A stretch of DNA of 64,000 nt, from assembly GCA_030148725.1 (NCBI GenBank), contig JASBSU010000057.1, positions 39,303 through 103,302 on the forward strand, in the 5' to 3' direction. The translations under genes were made by a program, and so were the position numbers. The notes below the pieces were generated by a model. The model was not told the DNA's origin. It made no database searches and saw nothing but the letters and a program-made list of their open reading frames with translations. Below are positions 1 through 10,581 of the stretch, piece by piece. Within the stretch, counting starts at the first letter, position 1. Each line of letters begins with the position of its first letter. This DNA is from Hyphomicrobium sp. GTDB lineage: Bacteria; Pseudomonadota; Alphaproteobacteria; Rhizobiales; Hyphomicrobiaceae.

Positions 1-729
<729 letters not shown>

Positions 730-764
730 TCGTCGGGATCAGTAGCTAAGGAAGGCGCGGCCCG

Positions 765-1646
765 ATGCCGAGCTTAAAGGACCTCAGAAACCGCATCACC
801 TCGGTGAAGGCGACCCGCAAGATCACGAAGGCGATGCAGATGGTCGCCGCGGCGAAGCTGCGCCGCGCGCAAGAGGTGGCGACGGCCGCACGGCCGTATG
901 CGGAGCGCATGGACCAGATGATCGCGAGCCTCGGCGCGCGCATCACGGACAAGGGCTCGGCGCCGCTGCTTGCCGGCACGGGGCGCGATCAGACCTATCT
1001 CCTGATCGTCATGACCGGCGAGCGTGGTCTTGCTGGTGGCTTCAACACCAACATCTCGAAGCTCGCACGTCAGGAAGCCCAGCGGCTTCTGGCGCAGGGC
1101 AAGACCGTGAAGATGATCATGGTCGGTCGTAAGGGTGCCGAGGCGCTGAAGCGCGAGCTTGGCAGTCATTACGTCGACCGCATCGATCTTCGCGCTGTGC
1201 GGCAGATCGCGTTCGCCAATGCCGACGAGATCGCGCAGAAGGTGCTGAAGCTGTTCGAGGCCGGCGAGTTCGACGTCGCCAAGCTCTACTTCTCGGAGTT
1301 CAAGTCGGTGATCAAGCAGGACCCGGTGGCCCTGCAGCTCATTCCGGCGAAAATTCCCGAGACGAAGGCGCACGGGTCCGGTGCTGCCGAGGCCGTGCAT
1401 CAGTACGAGCCGAGCGAGGAAGAGGTGCTGGGCGATCTCGTTACGCTCAACATCTCGACGCAGATCTTCCGCGGTCTCCTCGAGAACGTCGCTTCGTTCT
1501 ACGGCGCGCAGATGAGCGCCATGGATTCGGCGACGCGGAACGCCGGTGAAATGATCAACAAGCTGACGCTCAAGTACAACCGCACGCGTCAGGCGATGAT
1601 CACCAAGGAACTCATCGAGATCATCTCGGGCGCCGAGGCGCTCTAG
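765..1646 (+). CDS. atpG: F1F0 ATP synthase gamma subunit
   Basis: The 293-residue protein is the rotor shaft of the F1 head. It has the conserved N-terminal helix [20 protein letters not shown] and the matching C-terminal helix ending in [21 protein letters not shown]; these two form the coiled coil that turns inside the alpha3beta3 ring. The length is normal for the family. A purine-rich GGAAGG lies just upstream of the ATG. It follows atpA by 35 bases and is separated from atpD by an inserted peroxidase gene, which is not the usual arrangement. Confidence 0.97.
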   Translation: MPSLKDLRNRITSVKATRKITKAMQMVAAAKLRRAQEVATAARPYAERMDQMIASLGARITDKGSAPLLAGTGRDQTYLLIVMTGERGLAGGFNTNISKLARQEAQRLLAQGKTVKMIMVGRKGAEALKRELGSHYVDRIDLRAVRQIAFANADEIAQKVLKLFEAGEFDVAKLYFSEFKSVIKQDPVALQLIPAKIPETKAHGSGAAEAVHQYEPSEEEVLGDLVTLNISTQIFRGLLENVASFYGAQMSAMDSATRNAGEMINKLTLKYNRTRQAMITKELIEIISGAEAL

Positions 1647-1661
1647 TCTCGCGAGGCAGCT

Positions 1662-2066
1662 ATGGCGTACACGACGACAGCGACGACGAAGGGCGGCCGA
1701 GATGGCCGCGCGGTGCTCGAAGAGGGCAAGCTGGCTCTTGCCATGGCGCTGCCGAAGGATCTCGGCGGCTCGGGTGAAGGGCACAACCCCGAGCAGCTGT
1801 TCGCGCTCGGCTGGTCGTCGTGCTTCGGTCAGGCCATCCTGCTGCTGGCAAAGAAACATGGGCTCGACGGCCAGGCCGCCAAGGTGACGGTGGCCGTTAC
1901 GCTCGACAAGGACGCCACGAGCTTCGCGCTCAAGGCCGACATCAAGCTGGCGCTTCCCGGCGCCGAAAAAGACAAGCTCGAGGCGCTCATCAAAGAAGCG
2001 CACGAGATCTGCCCCTACTCGAAGGCGACGCGCGGAAACATTCCCGTGACGCTGTCGGTCGCCTAG
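1662..2066 (+). CDS. Ohr/OsmC-family organic hydroperoxide reductase inserted in the atp operon
   Basis: This 134-residue protein belongs to the OsmC/Ohr superfamily of thiol peroxidases that reduce organic hydroperoxides in the cytoplasm. The two redox cysteines are visible: Cys54 in the GWSSCFGQAIL motif and Cys117 in ICPYSKATRGN, and the ATRGNIPVTLSV ending is typical of Ohr. It starts 15 bases after atpG and ends 24 bases before the atpD start, in the same direction, so it is almost certainly co-transcribed with the ATP synthase genes. No MarR-type ohrR regulator is nearby. An osmotically induced OsmC rather than Ohr is possible, but the C-terminal motif favours Ohr. Confidence 0.88.
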   Translation: MAYTTTATTKGGRDGRAVLEEGKLALAMALPKDLGGSGEGHNPEQLFALGWSSCFGQAILLLAKKHGLDGQAAKVTVAVTLDKDATSFALKADIKLALPGAEKDKLEALIKEAHEICPYSKATRGNIPVTLSVA

Positions 2067-3524
<1,458 letters not shown>

Positions 3525-3571
3525 TCTGAGCGTTGAAACGGGCTATTGGCCCCGCGAAAAGGACTGAGATC

Positions 3572-3838
3572 ATGGCGATCGATGCACCCGGTGCAGGGCT
3601 CGAGTTCGGCACGTGTTGCGAAGAACTCAAAGACGCAATGAGCGGCGAGGAGTTCGAGCCGCTGATCACCGTCGGCGAAGACGGTGTGCTCTACATGTCG
3701 GTGGGGCTCATCGACCTTGAAGACGAGGAGCCGGGGATGGTCGACCATCCGCTGTTCTTCTGTCCCTTCTGCGGGACGAAGCTGCAGAGCGTCGAGGATG
3801 TTCGCAGCAAGGCCGGTGAAAACGGCGCCGACGACTGA
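3572..3838 (+). CDS. Small zinc-ribbon-like protein between atpD and atpC (unknown function)
   Basis: The 88-residue acidic protein has a paired cysteine (GTCCEEL) in its N-terminal half and a CPFCGTKL zinc-knuckle motif near the C-terminus, so it probably binds a metal as a small zinc ribbon. I do not recognise a named family. The ATG at 3572 follows an AAAGGA ribosome-binding site; an upstream in-frame codon at 3533 is less likely. It sits 47 bases after atpD and 14 bases before atpC on the same strand, so it should be expressed with the ATP synthase. A role in ATP synthase assembly or regulation is only a guess from position. Confidence 0.75.
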   Translation: MAIDAPGAGLEFGTCCEELKDAMSGEEFEPLITVGEDGVLYMSVGLIDLEDEEPGMVDHPLFFCPFCGTKLQSVEDVRSKAGENGADD

Positions 3839-3852
3839 GGGAAGACGTAACG

Positions 3853-4248
3853 ATGGCAGCGACATTCAATTTCGAGCTGGTCACGCCGGAGCGCCTGGTG
3901 TTCTCGGGAGAGGCGAGCCAGGTCGTCGTGCCGGGCGCTGAGGGCGACTTTGCGGTGCTCGCAGGGCACTCGCCGTTCGTCTCGACGCTGCGTCCCGGCA
4001 TCCTCGACGTGACGCTGCCGCAGGGGCGCCAGCAGCTGCTGGTCAAAAAGGGTGTTGCAGAGGCCGATCCCGCACGGCTCACTGTGCTGGCGCAGACGGC
4101 GGTGCCGCTCGAAGAGCTGCATGGGGAGCGTCTTGCCAGCGAACTGAGACTGGCTGAGACACAGCTCGCCGAGGCGAAGGACGATCAGTCCCGCATGGTG
4201 GCGGATGCGCTGCTCGACGTGCTGAAGCGTATTGGGCTCAAGAGCTAG
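3853..4248 (+). CDS. atpC: F1F0 ATP synthase epsilon subunit
   Basis: The 131-residue protein has the beta-sandwich N-terminal domain of epsilon (FNFELVTPERLVFSGEA, then GAEGDFAVLAGHSPFVSTLRPG) that links gamma to the c-ring, and a short C-terminal helical region. The length fits alphaproteobacterial epsilon subunits. It closes the atp operon in this window; the next gene lies on the opposite strand. The 197-base stretch after it, up to the end of the converging Nudix gene, has GC-rich partial stems but no convincing terminator with a T tract. Confidence 0.96.
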   Translation: MAATFNFELVTPERLVFSGEASQVVVPGAEGDFAVLAGHSPFVSTLRPGILDVTLPQGRQQLLVKKGVAEADPARLTVLAQTAVPLEELHGERLASELRLAETQLAEAKDDQSRMVADALLDVLKRIGLKS

Positions 4249-4445
4249 TTTCGGGCACGAGCTGCGATAAGCATTGAGTGCGTCTTCTGTTGCGCGAGTT
4301 GACATCCGCACCGCTTGGCGCGCGGCCGCTTGGGCCGTTGCCCGCCTTCGGCGGCCAAGGCACGGCTTCCCCATAACGTCGATGGTCACGTTTGTGCCCA
4401 TGGATGGAGTCAGCTGAAAACGCTCCGGCGATCGGAGCGCGTGCG

Positions 4446-5003
4446 CTATTCGGCGGCGATCTGGGTCGGCTGGCGACGGCCGAAGCGTGCGAATTCCTGC
4501 ACCACCTCTTCATACACCGGACGCCGGAATTCGATCGCGATGCGCGGCACCTCGGCGAGCGGAACCCACTGCCAGGCGTCGAACTCGCGCTTCATCGCCG
4601 CGCCTTTTGGTCCGATGTCGATCTCGCTGTCGTTGCCTTCGAAGCGCATGGCATACCAGCGCAGCCGATGACCCGCGTACTTGCCCTTGAGCGCGACGCC
4701 GAGAAGGTCCTGCGGAAGCTCATAGGTGAGCCATCCCGGGATTTCGCCGATCAGAGCAGCGTTGCGGACGCCCGTCTCTTCCCAAAGCTCGCGGAATGCC
4801 GCCTCGCGCGAAGGCTCGAGCGGCTCAATGCCGCCCTGCGGCAGCTGCCAGAAGCCCTTGTGCTCCTGCTCGCGCTCGCGGGCCCATTTCGGCGTGTGTC
4901 GGCCGACCCAAACCAGCCCTTCCGCATTGAACAGAACGACGCCGACGCAGGGGCGTAGCGGCAACCGGAGCGGCGCGTCGGAATGGGTGATGAATGCGGG
5001 CAT
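4446..5003 (-). CDS. rppH: RppH-type Nudix hydrolase (RNA pyrophosphohydrolase), copy 1
   Basis: The 185-residue protein has a complete Nudix box, G-GIEPL-E-PSREAAF-RELWEETGV, and the PCVGVVLFN...GLVWVGRH opening typical of RppH, the enzyme that removes pyrophosphate from the 5' end of mRNA or cleaves dinucleoside polyphosphates. I start at the ATG at 5003 (MPAFITHSD); a longer in-frame extension to 5027 is possible. It is followed in transcription by the end of atpC converging from the other side. A second, similar Nudix gene lies just upstream on the same strand, 129 bases away, pointing to an old tandem duplication. Confidence 0.88.
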   Translation of the reverse strand: MPAFITHSDAPLRLPLRPCVGVVLFNAEGLVWVGRHTPKWAREREQEHKGFWQLPQGGIEPLEPSREAAFRELWEETGVRNAALIGEIPGWLTYELPQDLLGVALKGKYAGHRLRWYAMRFEGNDSEIDIGPKGAAMKREFDAWQWVPLAEVPRIAIEFRRPVYEEVVQEFARFGRRQPTQIAAE

Positions 5004-5132
5004 TTGGAGCCGATGCCTTCCAGCCACAGGTTATCCAGGGCGAATCGAGCCCCAGTGTAGGATGGAAAATTCAGCCATTCTATGGCGTTATTGGCCTAAA
5101 ATTGCGCCGGGTTGGCGCCGATGGTGTCAATT

Positions 5133-5636
5133 TCAGGGCCGGGCATATGGCGCGAATGCCTCAGCGACCTGCAAATACACCTCGCGCTTGAAGGGTACGA
5201 TCAGCTCCGTCACATCCTGCAGCGGCACCCAACGCCATTCGGTGAACTCGGGTTTCAGGTCCGGGGAGGCGGGGGAGATGTCGATTTCGCTCTCGTCGCC
5301 GACGAAGCGGACCGCAAACCATTTCTGCTCCTGGCCACGGTAGCGGCCGCCCCAGGCGATTCCGATGAGGTGCTCGGGAAGATCGTAGCGGAGCCAGCCT
5401 TCTGTTTCGCCAAGGATTTCCACGGAGCGCATTCCGGTTTCCTCGATCAGCTCGCGTAGCGCCGCCTTGGCCGGATCCTCGCCGGGATCGATGCCCCCCT
5501 GGGGCATCTGCCACCAGGCTCCGCGGCCTTCCTCTTCACCCGGTGCATCGGCGCGGCGACCCACCCAGACGAGGCCGTCGTGGTTGATGACGGTGATGCC
5601 GACACAGGGGCGGTAGCCGGGGGCGGGCTTGCTCAT
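5133..5636 (-). CDS. RppH-type Nudix hydrolase, copy 2
   Basis: The 167-residue protein has the canonical Nudix box [23 protein letters not shown] and the same framework as its downstream neighbour ([48 protein letters not shown]). Both the overall length and the GWL..lP..L.g....gkY.Gq..rW pattern fit RppH/IalA. It is therefore an RppH paralogue; which of the two copies does 5'-mRNA deprotection cannot be told from sequence. It is separated from ctpA by a strong hairpin terminator, so it probably has its own promoter just upstream of 5636. Confidence 0.87.
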   Translation of the reverse strand: MSKPAPGYRPCVGITVINHDGLVWVGRRADAPGEEEGRGAWWQMPQGGIDPGEDPAKAALRELIEETGMRSVEILGETEGWLRYDLPEHLIGIAWGGRYRGQEQKWFAVRFVGDESEIDISPASPDLKPEFTEWRWVPLQDVTELIVPFKREVYLQVAEAFAPYARP

Positions 5637-5684
5637 ATCGGTCGGGTTCCCTGACGGTGGATGCGATAGGCACGATCGGAGCGC

Positions 5685-5720
5685 CCCAAAACGAAGATGG
5701 GCGCCGTCAGGCGCCCATCT
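5685..5720 (-). terminator. Rho-independent terminator downstream of ctpA
   Basis: On the minus strand, 32 bases after the ctpA stop, a perfect 11-bp stem (AGATGGGCGCC pairing with GGCGCCCATCT, positions 5695-5720) with a 4-base loop is followed by TTCGTTTTGG. The stem and T-rich tail fit an intrinsic terminator for the envC-ctpA operon. Confidence 0.75.
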
Positions 5721-5752
5721 AAAGCTTCAGCGTCAGAACTTCCAGACGTGGA

Positions 5753-7144
5753 TCAGTTCTTCGCCTTTTCCTTGGTCTCGACGGCAGCGTCCGGAGCTGG
5801 TGTCGCCTTGGCCGTCTTGGCGTCGGTTGCCGTGCCGCGCAGGAACGAGAAGGCATACTGGAGCTGGGTGTCCTTCTCGGGCTCCTTGGGAACGTAGGCG
5901 GAGGACCCGGAGACTTCCTTCACTTCCTTGCCTTCCTGGTCCTTGCCGGTCTCGGGGTTGCGGAGGTGACCGCGCAGGCTGGCTTCACCGCGAGCGTTGT
6001 CGGCGGCCGAGGTCTGCTTCTTCTTCAGCTCGTCCGGGAGCTCCTGCTCGACGATGATATCCGGATCAATGCCCTTGGCCTGGATCGAGCGGTTCGACGG
6101 CGTGTAGTAGCGCGCCGTCGTCAGCCTGATCGCGCCGTTGGCGCCGAGCGGGATGATGGTCTGCACCGATCCCTTGCCGAACGAGCGCGTACCAACAACG
6201 GTGGCGCGCTTGTGGTCCTGCAGGGCGCCGGCGACAATTTCGGACGCCGAGGCCGAGCCACCGTTGATCAGAACGACGATCTTCTTGCCGTCGGTCAGAT
6301 CACCCGGATGAGCCTGGGCACGCTGCGTCTCCTCATTGTTGCGACCCTTGGTCAGCACCACGGCGCCGCGCTCGAGGAAGTCGTCCGACACCGCGATGGC
6401 TTGGTCGAGCAGACCGCCAGGATTGTTGCGCAGGTCGATGACGTAGCCCTTGAGATCCTTGCCGATGGTCTTCTTCGCGTTCTCGATCGCCTTCACGAGG
6501 TTGGCGTGCGTCTGCTCGTTGAAGGTGGTGATCTTGATGTACGCGATGTCTTTCTCGTTGTTCGCCTTGACCGCGTTGATGCGGATGACGTCGCGCGTCA
6601 CCTTCACGTCGAACGGATCGTCGGTGCCCTTGCGCACGATCGTCAGCGTGATCGGCGTGTTGACCGGGCCGCGCATCTTCTCGACTGCCTGCTCAAGCGT
6701 CAGGCCGACGATCTGCTCGCCGTCGAGGTGCGTGATGAGGTCGTTGGCCTGCAGGCCGGCCTTGGAGGCGGGCGTATCGTCGATCGGAGAGACGACTTTG
6801 ACGATGCCGTTCTCCATCGTCACCTCGATGCCGAGACCGCCGAACTCACCGCGCGTCTGCACCTGCATGTCGCGATAGTTCTTGGGGCTGAGGTAGGACG
6901 AGTGGGGGTCTAGCGCGGAGAGCATTCCGTTGATTGCCGACTCGATCAGCATCGTGTCGTCCGGCTTCTCGACGTAGTCGGAGCGGACGCGCTCCAGGAC
7001 GTCACCGAACAGGTCGAGCTGACGATACAGCTCGGAGTTCTCCGAGGTCGCCGAATATGTGCGCGTGACGTTCAACAGCGTCGTGGCGCCGGCGAGGCCG
7101 GTCATCAAGAGGAACGTCCAGAACGCAAATTCTGTCTTGCGCAT
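5753..7144 (-). CDS. ctpA: S41 family carboxyl-terminal processing peptidase (CtpA)
   Basis: The 463-residue protein starts with a signal anchor (FAFWTFLLMTGLAGATTLL), followed by a PDZ domain around GLGIEVTMENGIVKVVSPID and the S41 tail-specific protease domain. The catalytic serine lies in GGSASASEIVAG (Ser301) and the general-base lysine in SFGKGSVQ (Lys324). Such proteases trim or degrade periplasmic proteins by their C-termini. The ATG at 7144 overlaps the stop of the upstream EnvC-like gene (TAATG), so the two are translationally coupled, the common alphaproteobacterial arrangement. A hairpin terminator follows. The last 70 residues are a hydrophilic extension rich in K, E and T. Confidence 0.94.
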   Translation of the reverse strand: MRKTEFAFWTFLLMTGLAGATTLLNVTRTYSATSENSELYRQLDLFGDVLERVRSDYVEKPDDTMLIESAINGMLSALDPHSSYLSPKNYRDMQVQTRGEFGGLGIEVTMENGIVKVVSPIDDTPASKAGLQANDLITHLDGEQIVGLTLEQAVEKMRGPVNTPITLTIVRKGTDDPFDVKVTRDVIRINAVKANNEKDIAYIKITTFNEQTHANLVKAIENAKKTIGKDLKGYVIDLRNNPGGLLDQAIAVSDDFLERGAVVLTKGRNNEETQRAQAHPGDLTDGKKIVVLINGGSASASEIVAGALQDHKRATVVGTRSFGKGSVQTIIPLGANGAIRLTTARYYTPSNRSIQAKGIDPDIIVEQELPDELKKKQTSAADNARGEASLRGHLRNPETGKDQEGKEVKEVSGSSAYVPKEPEKDTQLQYAFSFLRGTATDAKTAKATPAPDAAVETKEKAKN

Positions 7145-8607
7145 TATCCTTGCACCTTTCGATGACCGGCGGCCCACCATGGGTCGGGGTCTACAGGCTT
7201 CCCGTCCTTGCGAAACTCAACGTACAGGACCGGGGCATTGCTTGAAGTGGGCTGAGACTGTTGCGGCCAACCTGTCATGGTTCCTACCGGCTCGGCGGCG
7301 AGAACGAATTGGCCGGGTTGGACATCGATCTGCGAAAGTCCCGCGAGTAGGACATGATAACCGCCGCCTGCATTGATGATCAAGAGTTGGCCGTAGCTCC
7401 GAAACTCACCAGCGTAAACGATCCAACCATCGCACGGTGACGTGACTTGGGCACCCTGGCGGGTCTCCAGAACGATGCCCTTCGACTGCCCACCGAACTG
7501 CGTCTTTTCGCCGAACCCGAGGACCTGACGGCCCTGTGCGGGCAGCGGAAGTCTTCCAGTCGCGGCGGAAAATGCTATCTCAGGCTTAATTCTGCCAGGA
7601 CTGCCGAGCGTTGCGCCGGGACTGAGCACTACGACGTCGACGCCCTTGGCACCATCTTTGGCGGCGGGCGGCTCGGCCGCGGGCGCTTTCTGACTCGGCG
7701 GCAGCGCTGCGGGTGAATTGGGAGCGATCGTAGGCGAAGGCGAGGCCGGTGGGGGTGAAATTTGCGTAATGTTCGCCGCCGCAACGTCCGTCTTCGCCTG
7801 CTGCGCGTCGTAGGCGCCTAGTCCGGTGTTGTCCTTGACGGCCTGATCGAGCTCGCCGATGAGCTCATTGAGATCTTTGACGTTGCGCGAGATGTCGGCC
7901 GCGGCGGTGCGCATGCGCTGAAGCTCGGACTGACGCTCCTCCAGCGTGACCTTCTTCTGCTCCATCAGGCCGGAAAGCCGCGTGCGTGCATCGCCGAGGC
8001 GCGTCATCTCGGTGCGCAGCTGGTCGCGTTGGGTTTTGATGTCGCCCATCACGCGTGCCAACTCGGTGAGGCGCGCGGTCAGGACTTTGGCCTGGTTGCC
8101 AAGCTCCGGGAAGGCCGCTGACAGCAGCATGGCGCTGCGCACCATTTCGAGCGCGTCCTCGCGCTGCGTGATAAGCACCGGCGGCGGGTTGCGGCCCATG
8201 CGCTGCAAGGCCGACAACAGCTTGGCAATCTGATCGTTGCGCTGGTTCAGCGAGCCCTTGAGGATTCGCTCCTGCTCCTGCAACTCGCCGAGCCGCGTCT
8301 CGATGGTGGTGAGCTGGGCTTCGCTCTTCTTGATGAGGTCGGCGGTCTCCAAGAGGCGCGAGTTGATGCGCTCTCGTTCGGCTGCGATGTCGCCCACGTC
8401 GGTTTCGAGCGTCTTGGCTTTGCGCTGGACGTCATCGAGTGCGCCGCGCTCAGATTCGAGCCGCTTTCTCGCCTCTTCGGCATCCTTCGGCTTGGTCGCC
8501 TGAGCGAGGATCGAAGAGGTTGGCCCCAAAGCAAGCAGCGATAGGCCGGCGACGGGACCAGCAACGAGATAGAGGCTTGATAATGCAGTCAGTCGAGCCA
8601 AGCGCAA
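7144..8607 (-). CDS. EnvC-like murein hydrolase activator (coiled coil + degenerate LytM/M23 domain)
   Basis: The protein of about 487 residues has a signal-peptide-like N-terminus, a long coiled coil (roughly residues 35-280), a Pro/Ala-rich linker, and a C-terminal LytM-like domain (WIVYAGEFRSYGQLLIINAG...GLSQIDVQPGQFV). The metal-binding HxxxD and HxH motifs of active M23 peptidases are not seen, so it probably activates amidases at the division site rather than cutting peptidoglycan, as known for EnvC. I chose the TTG at 8607, preceded by GAAGGGGGA, because the residues upstream of it do not look like a signal peptide; a TTG at 8691 is also in frame. It is coupled to ctpA. Confidence 0.85.
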   Translation of the reverse strand: MRLARLTALSSLYLVAGPVAGLSLLALGPTSSILAQATKPKDAEEARKRLESERGALDDVQRKAKTLETDVGDIAAERERINSRLLETADLIKKSEAQLTTIETRLGELQEQERILKGSLNQRNDQIAKLLSALQRMGRNPPPVLITQREDALEMVRSAMLLSAAFPELGNQAKVLTARLTELARVMGDIKTQRDQLRTEMTRLGDARTRLSGLMEQKKVTLEERQSELQRMRTAAADISRNVKDLNELIGELDQAVKDNTGLGAYDAQQAKTDVAAANITQISPPPASPSPTIAPNSPAALPPSQKAPAAEPPAAKDGAKGVDVVVLSPGATLGSPGRIKPEIAFSAATGRLPLPAQGRQVLGFGEKTQFGGQSKGIVLETRQGAQVTSPCDGWIVYAGEFRSYGQLLIINAGGGYHVLLAGLSQIDVQPGQFVLAAEPVGTMTGWPQQSQPTSSNAPVLYVEFRKDGKPVDPDPWWAAGHRKVQG

Positions 8608-8791
8608 CGGCCGATGTCCCCCTTCGCTCCGGCAGCGGCAAAACCACCAGATGCCCCAATTGCGGCAATTATGGTGCGCGCCGCTTGCCAATGAATTGCC
8701 GGCTCGCTCAACGTGTTGCCCCTATCCGATACGATTTGCGGACCACAGTCCAAGGGCGTATGGAAACGCCAGGAACGGAGACCGCACCTCG

Positions 8792-8986
8792 ATGGAAAAG
8801 CTGCTGTACCACCTCACGACGGCCAGCGTCCTTGCCGTGCTGGTGGTGCTATTGCTTGGGCTGTGGAACCTTTCGCGCGGGTCTAACCCCAGCCGGAGCC
8901 AGACGCTGATGCGCTGGCGCGTCGGGCTGCAGGCACTGGCCATCACCGTGATCGTGCTGTTCGCGCTCGTGCACAACTATCACTGA
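8792..8986 (+). CDS. Twin-transmembrane HIG1-type small membrane protein
   Basis: The 64-residue protein has two transmembrane helices (TTASVLAVLVVLLLGLWNL and VGLQALAITVIVLFALVHN) joined by a short loop containing SQTLMRWRVGLQ, which matches the core of HIG1-domain and twin-transmembrane proteins of alphaproteobacteria. In mitochondria HIG1 proteins act on respiratory complexes; in bacteria the role is not settled. The ATG at 8792 follows GGAG. It lies 46 bases before a cobalamin adenosyltransferase in the same direction, a pairing I believe is recurrent in this order. It lies on the opposite strand from the EnvC-like gene, so its promoter should lie between 8607 and 8792. Confidence 0.75.
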   Translation: MEKLLYHLTTASVLAVLVVLLLGLWNLSRGSNPSRSQTLMRWRVGLQALAITVIVLFALVHNYH

Positions 8987-9032
8987 AGCATTTACGATGC
9001 GGGCGCCGCCACGCCGAATGGGGACTTGAGCC

Positions 9033-9614
9033 ATGGTCGTACTCAGCAAGATCTATACGCGGACCGGTGATAAAGGCACGACGGCGCTCGGCAGCGGCGA
9101 GCGTGTGCCCAAGCACGCCCTGCGCATCGAGGCCTATGGCACCGTCGATGAGGCGAATGCCACGATCGGCATGGCGCGCATTCATCTCGGGGCCGCACAT
9201 CCCGGTCTCGATGCGAAGCTGGTGCGCATCCAGAACGACTTGTTTGACCTCGGCGCCGATCTCTGCGTCCCCGATCGCGGGCAGAAGCTCGAATACGAGC
9301 CACTGCGCATGACGGAGGGCCAAGTGAAGCGGCTCGAAGAAGAAATCGACGAGATGAACGCCGAGTTGAAGCCGCTGCGCTCGTTCGTGCTGCCCGGCGG
9401 CTCGCCAGCAGCTGCGGCTCTGCATGTCGCGCGGACAGTTTCGCGGCGGGCAGAGCGGCTCATGGTGGCGTTGGCGGAAGATCCCAACGAGCCGGTAGGC
9501 GCCGAGGCGCTGAAATATATCAACCGGTTGTCGGATTTCCTTTTTGTTGCCAGCCGGTACGTGAATGATCGCGGCCGTAGCGACGTGCTTTGGGTTCCCG
9601 GGCAGAACCGGTGA
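9033..9614 (+). CDS. PduO-type cob(I)alamin adenosyltransferase
   Basis: The 193-residue enzyme transfers the adenosyl group of ATP to cob(I)alamin, making adenosylcobalamin. The PduO-type N-terminal ATP motif is clear (KIYTRTGDKGTTALGSGERV), followed by RIEAYGTVDEANATIG and the C-terminal signature LNRLSDFLFVASRYVN-like stretch (KYINRLSDFLFVASRYVN). The length is normal for the single-domain form. It follows the HIG1-type gene by 46 bases and precedes a rhomboid gene by 30 bases, so all three may share a transcript. Confidence 0.93.
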   Translation: MVVLSKIYTRTGDKGTTALGSGERVPKHALRIEAYGTVDEANATIGMARIHLGAAHPGLDAKLVRIQNDLFDLGADLCVPDRGQKLEYEPLRMTEGQVKRLEEEIDEMNAELKPLRSFVLPGGSPAAAALHVARTVSRRAERLMVALAEDPNEPVGAEALKYINRLSDFLFVASRYVNDRGRSDVLWVPGQNR

Positions 9615-9644
9615 CCTTGGTGTTTCCAGCTTCGCAGGTCCGCC

Positions 9645-10352
9645 TTGTTCATTCCGTTGCGCGATGAAAACTCGCTGAAATCCATTCCTTTTCAGTATGT
9701 CACCGTATCGCTGATCCTGGTGAACGTGCTGGTTTTCCTGCTCGAGATGAACTCTCTCAGCGAGAGCGCGGTGGCAGGCTTCGGCGTCACGCCGCGCGAG
9801 TTGTTCGGCACCACGGTGGTGCTGGCGCCGACTTCGTTCACCGACAGCGGATACGGATTTGGCGAGGAGACGACGCTCCTCACGTACATGTTCTTCCATG
9901 CCGACATCTTCCACCTCGTCGGCAACATGCTGTTCCTGTGGGTGTTCGGGGACAACGTCGAGGATGCGATGGGCCATGCCCGCTTCCTGCTGTTCTACCT
10001 TGCGTGCGGGGTGATCGCCGGGCTGTTCCACGCTTTCATGTCACCCGACAGCGACCTGCCACTGATCGGGGCGAGCGGTGCGGTGGCCGGCGTCATTGCG
10101 GCGTATCTCATGCTGCACCCGCGCGTGCGCGTGTGGGTGCTGGCGTTCAAGATCATTCCGCTGAAGCTCACGGCCGGCCTGATGCTGGGTCTTTGGGTCG
10201 CCTTTCAGGTGGTCATGGTGGCGCTGCCGGAGGCGGGGCCGGTTGCATGGTGGGCCCATATCGGCGGGCTGATCGCCGGTGCGGTCCTGATCCTTTTCAT
10301 GCGTCGCCCGGGGGTGCCGCTGTTCGACCGGGGCGTCACCCTCGTAGCCTGA
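9645..10352 (+). CDS. Rhomboid family intramembrane serine protease
   Basis: The 235-residue polytopic membrane protein has six predicted helices. The catalytic serine is in LIGASGAVAG (Ser144) and the catalytic histidine in WWAHIGGLIAG (His205); the loop FHADIFHLVGNMLFLWVFG (HxxxN, stabilising the oxyanion) is also present. All residues needed for intramembrane proteolysis are intact. The start is a TTG at 9645 giving MFIPLRDENSLKS, the normal beginning for this family, with AGGT upstream. Substrates cannot be inferred. It follows the adenosyltransferase by 30 bases; the 229 bases after it, before etfB, hold no gene and probably the etfBA promoter. Confidence 0.92.
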   Translation: MFIPLRDENSLKSIPFQYVTVSLILVNVLVFLLEMNSLSESAVAGFGVTPRELFGTTVVLAPTSFTDSGYGFGEETTLLTYMFFHADIFHLVGNMLFLWVFGDNVEDAMGHARFLLFYLACGVIAGLFHAFMSPDSDLPLIGASGAVAGVIAAYLMLHPRVRVWVLAFKIIPLKLTAGLMLGLWVAFQVVMVALPEAGPVAWWAHIGGLIAGAVLILFMRRPGVPLFDRGVTLVA

Positions 10353-10581
10353 CACGGCGATTGCCTGTCTGTGGAGCATAATCAGCCGCGGGCGGGCGAT
10401 CTGGCGCCCAATTGACTTGCATTCTGCGCCCCCGTAGGTTCTCATTTCGCATCTGCGAATAAACAAGAGAAGACCGGAGATAAGGGCGCTTTGTCTCGCG
10501 CGGTGGGGTTTCGACACTGCGCTGCACAACGGTTCCCTGATTTCGAATGGACCACCTCAGAACGCTTGGAGAGCCGACGGC

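Noticed and set aside
4249..4445. Possible terminator after atpC
   Set aside because: GC-rich partial stems (CTTGG.CCG with CGG.CCAAG) are imperfect and no T tract follows.
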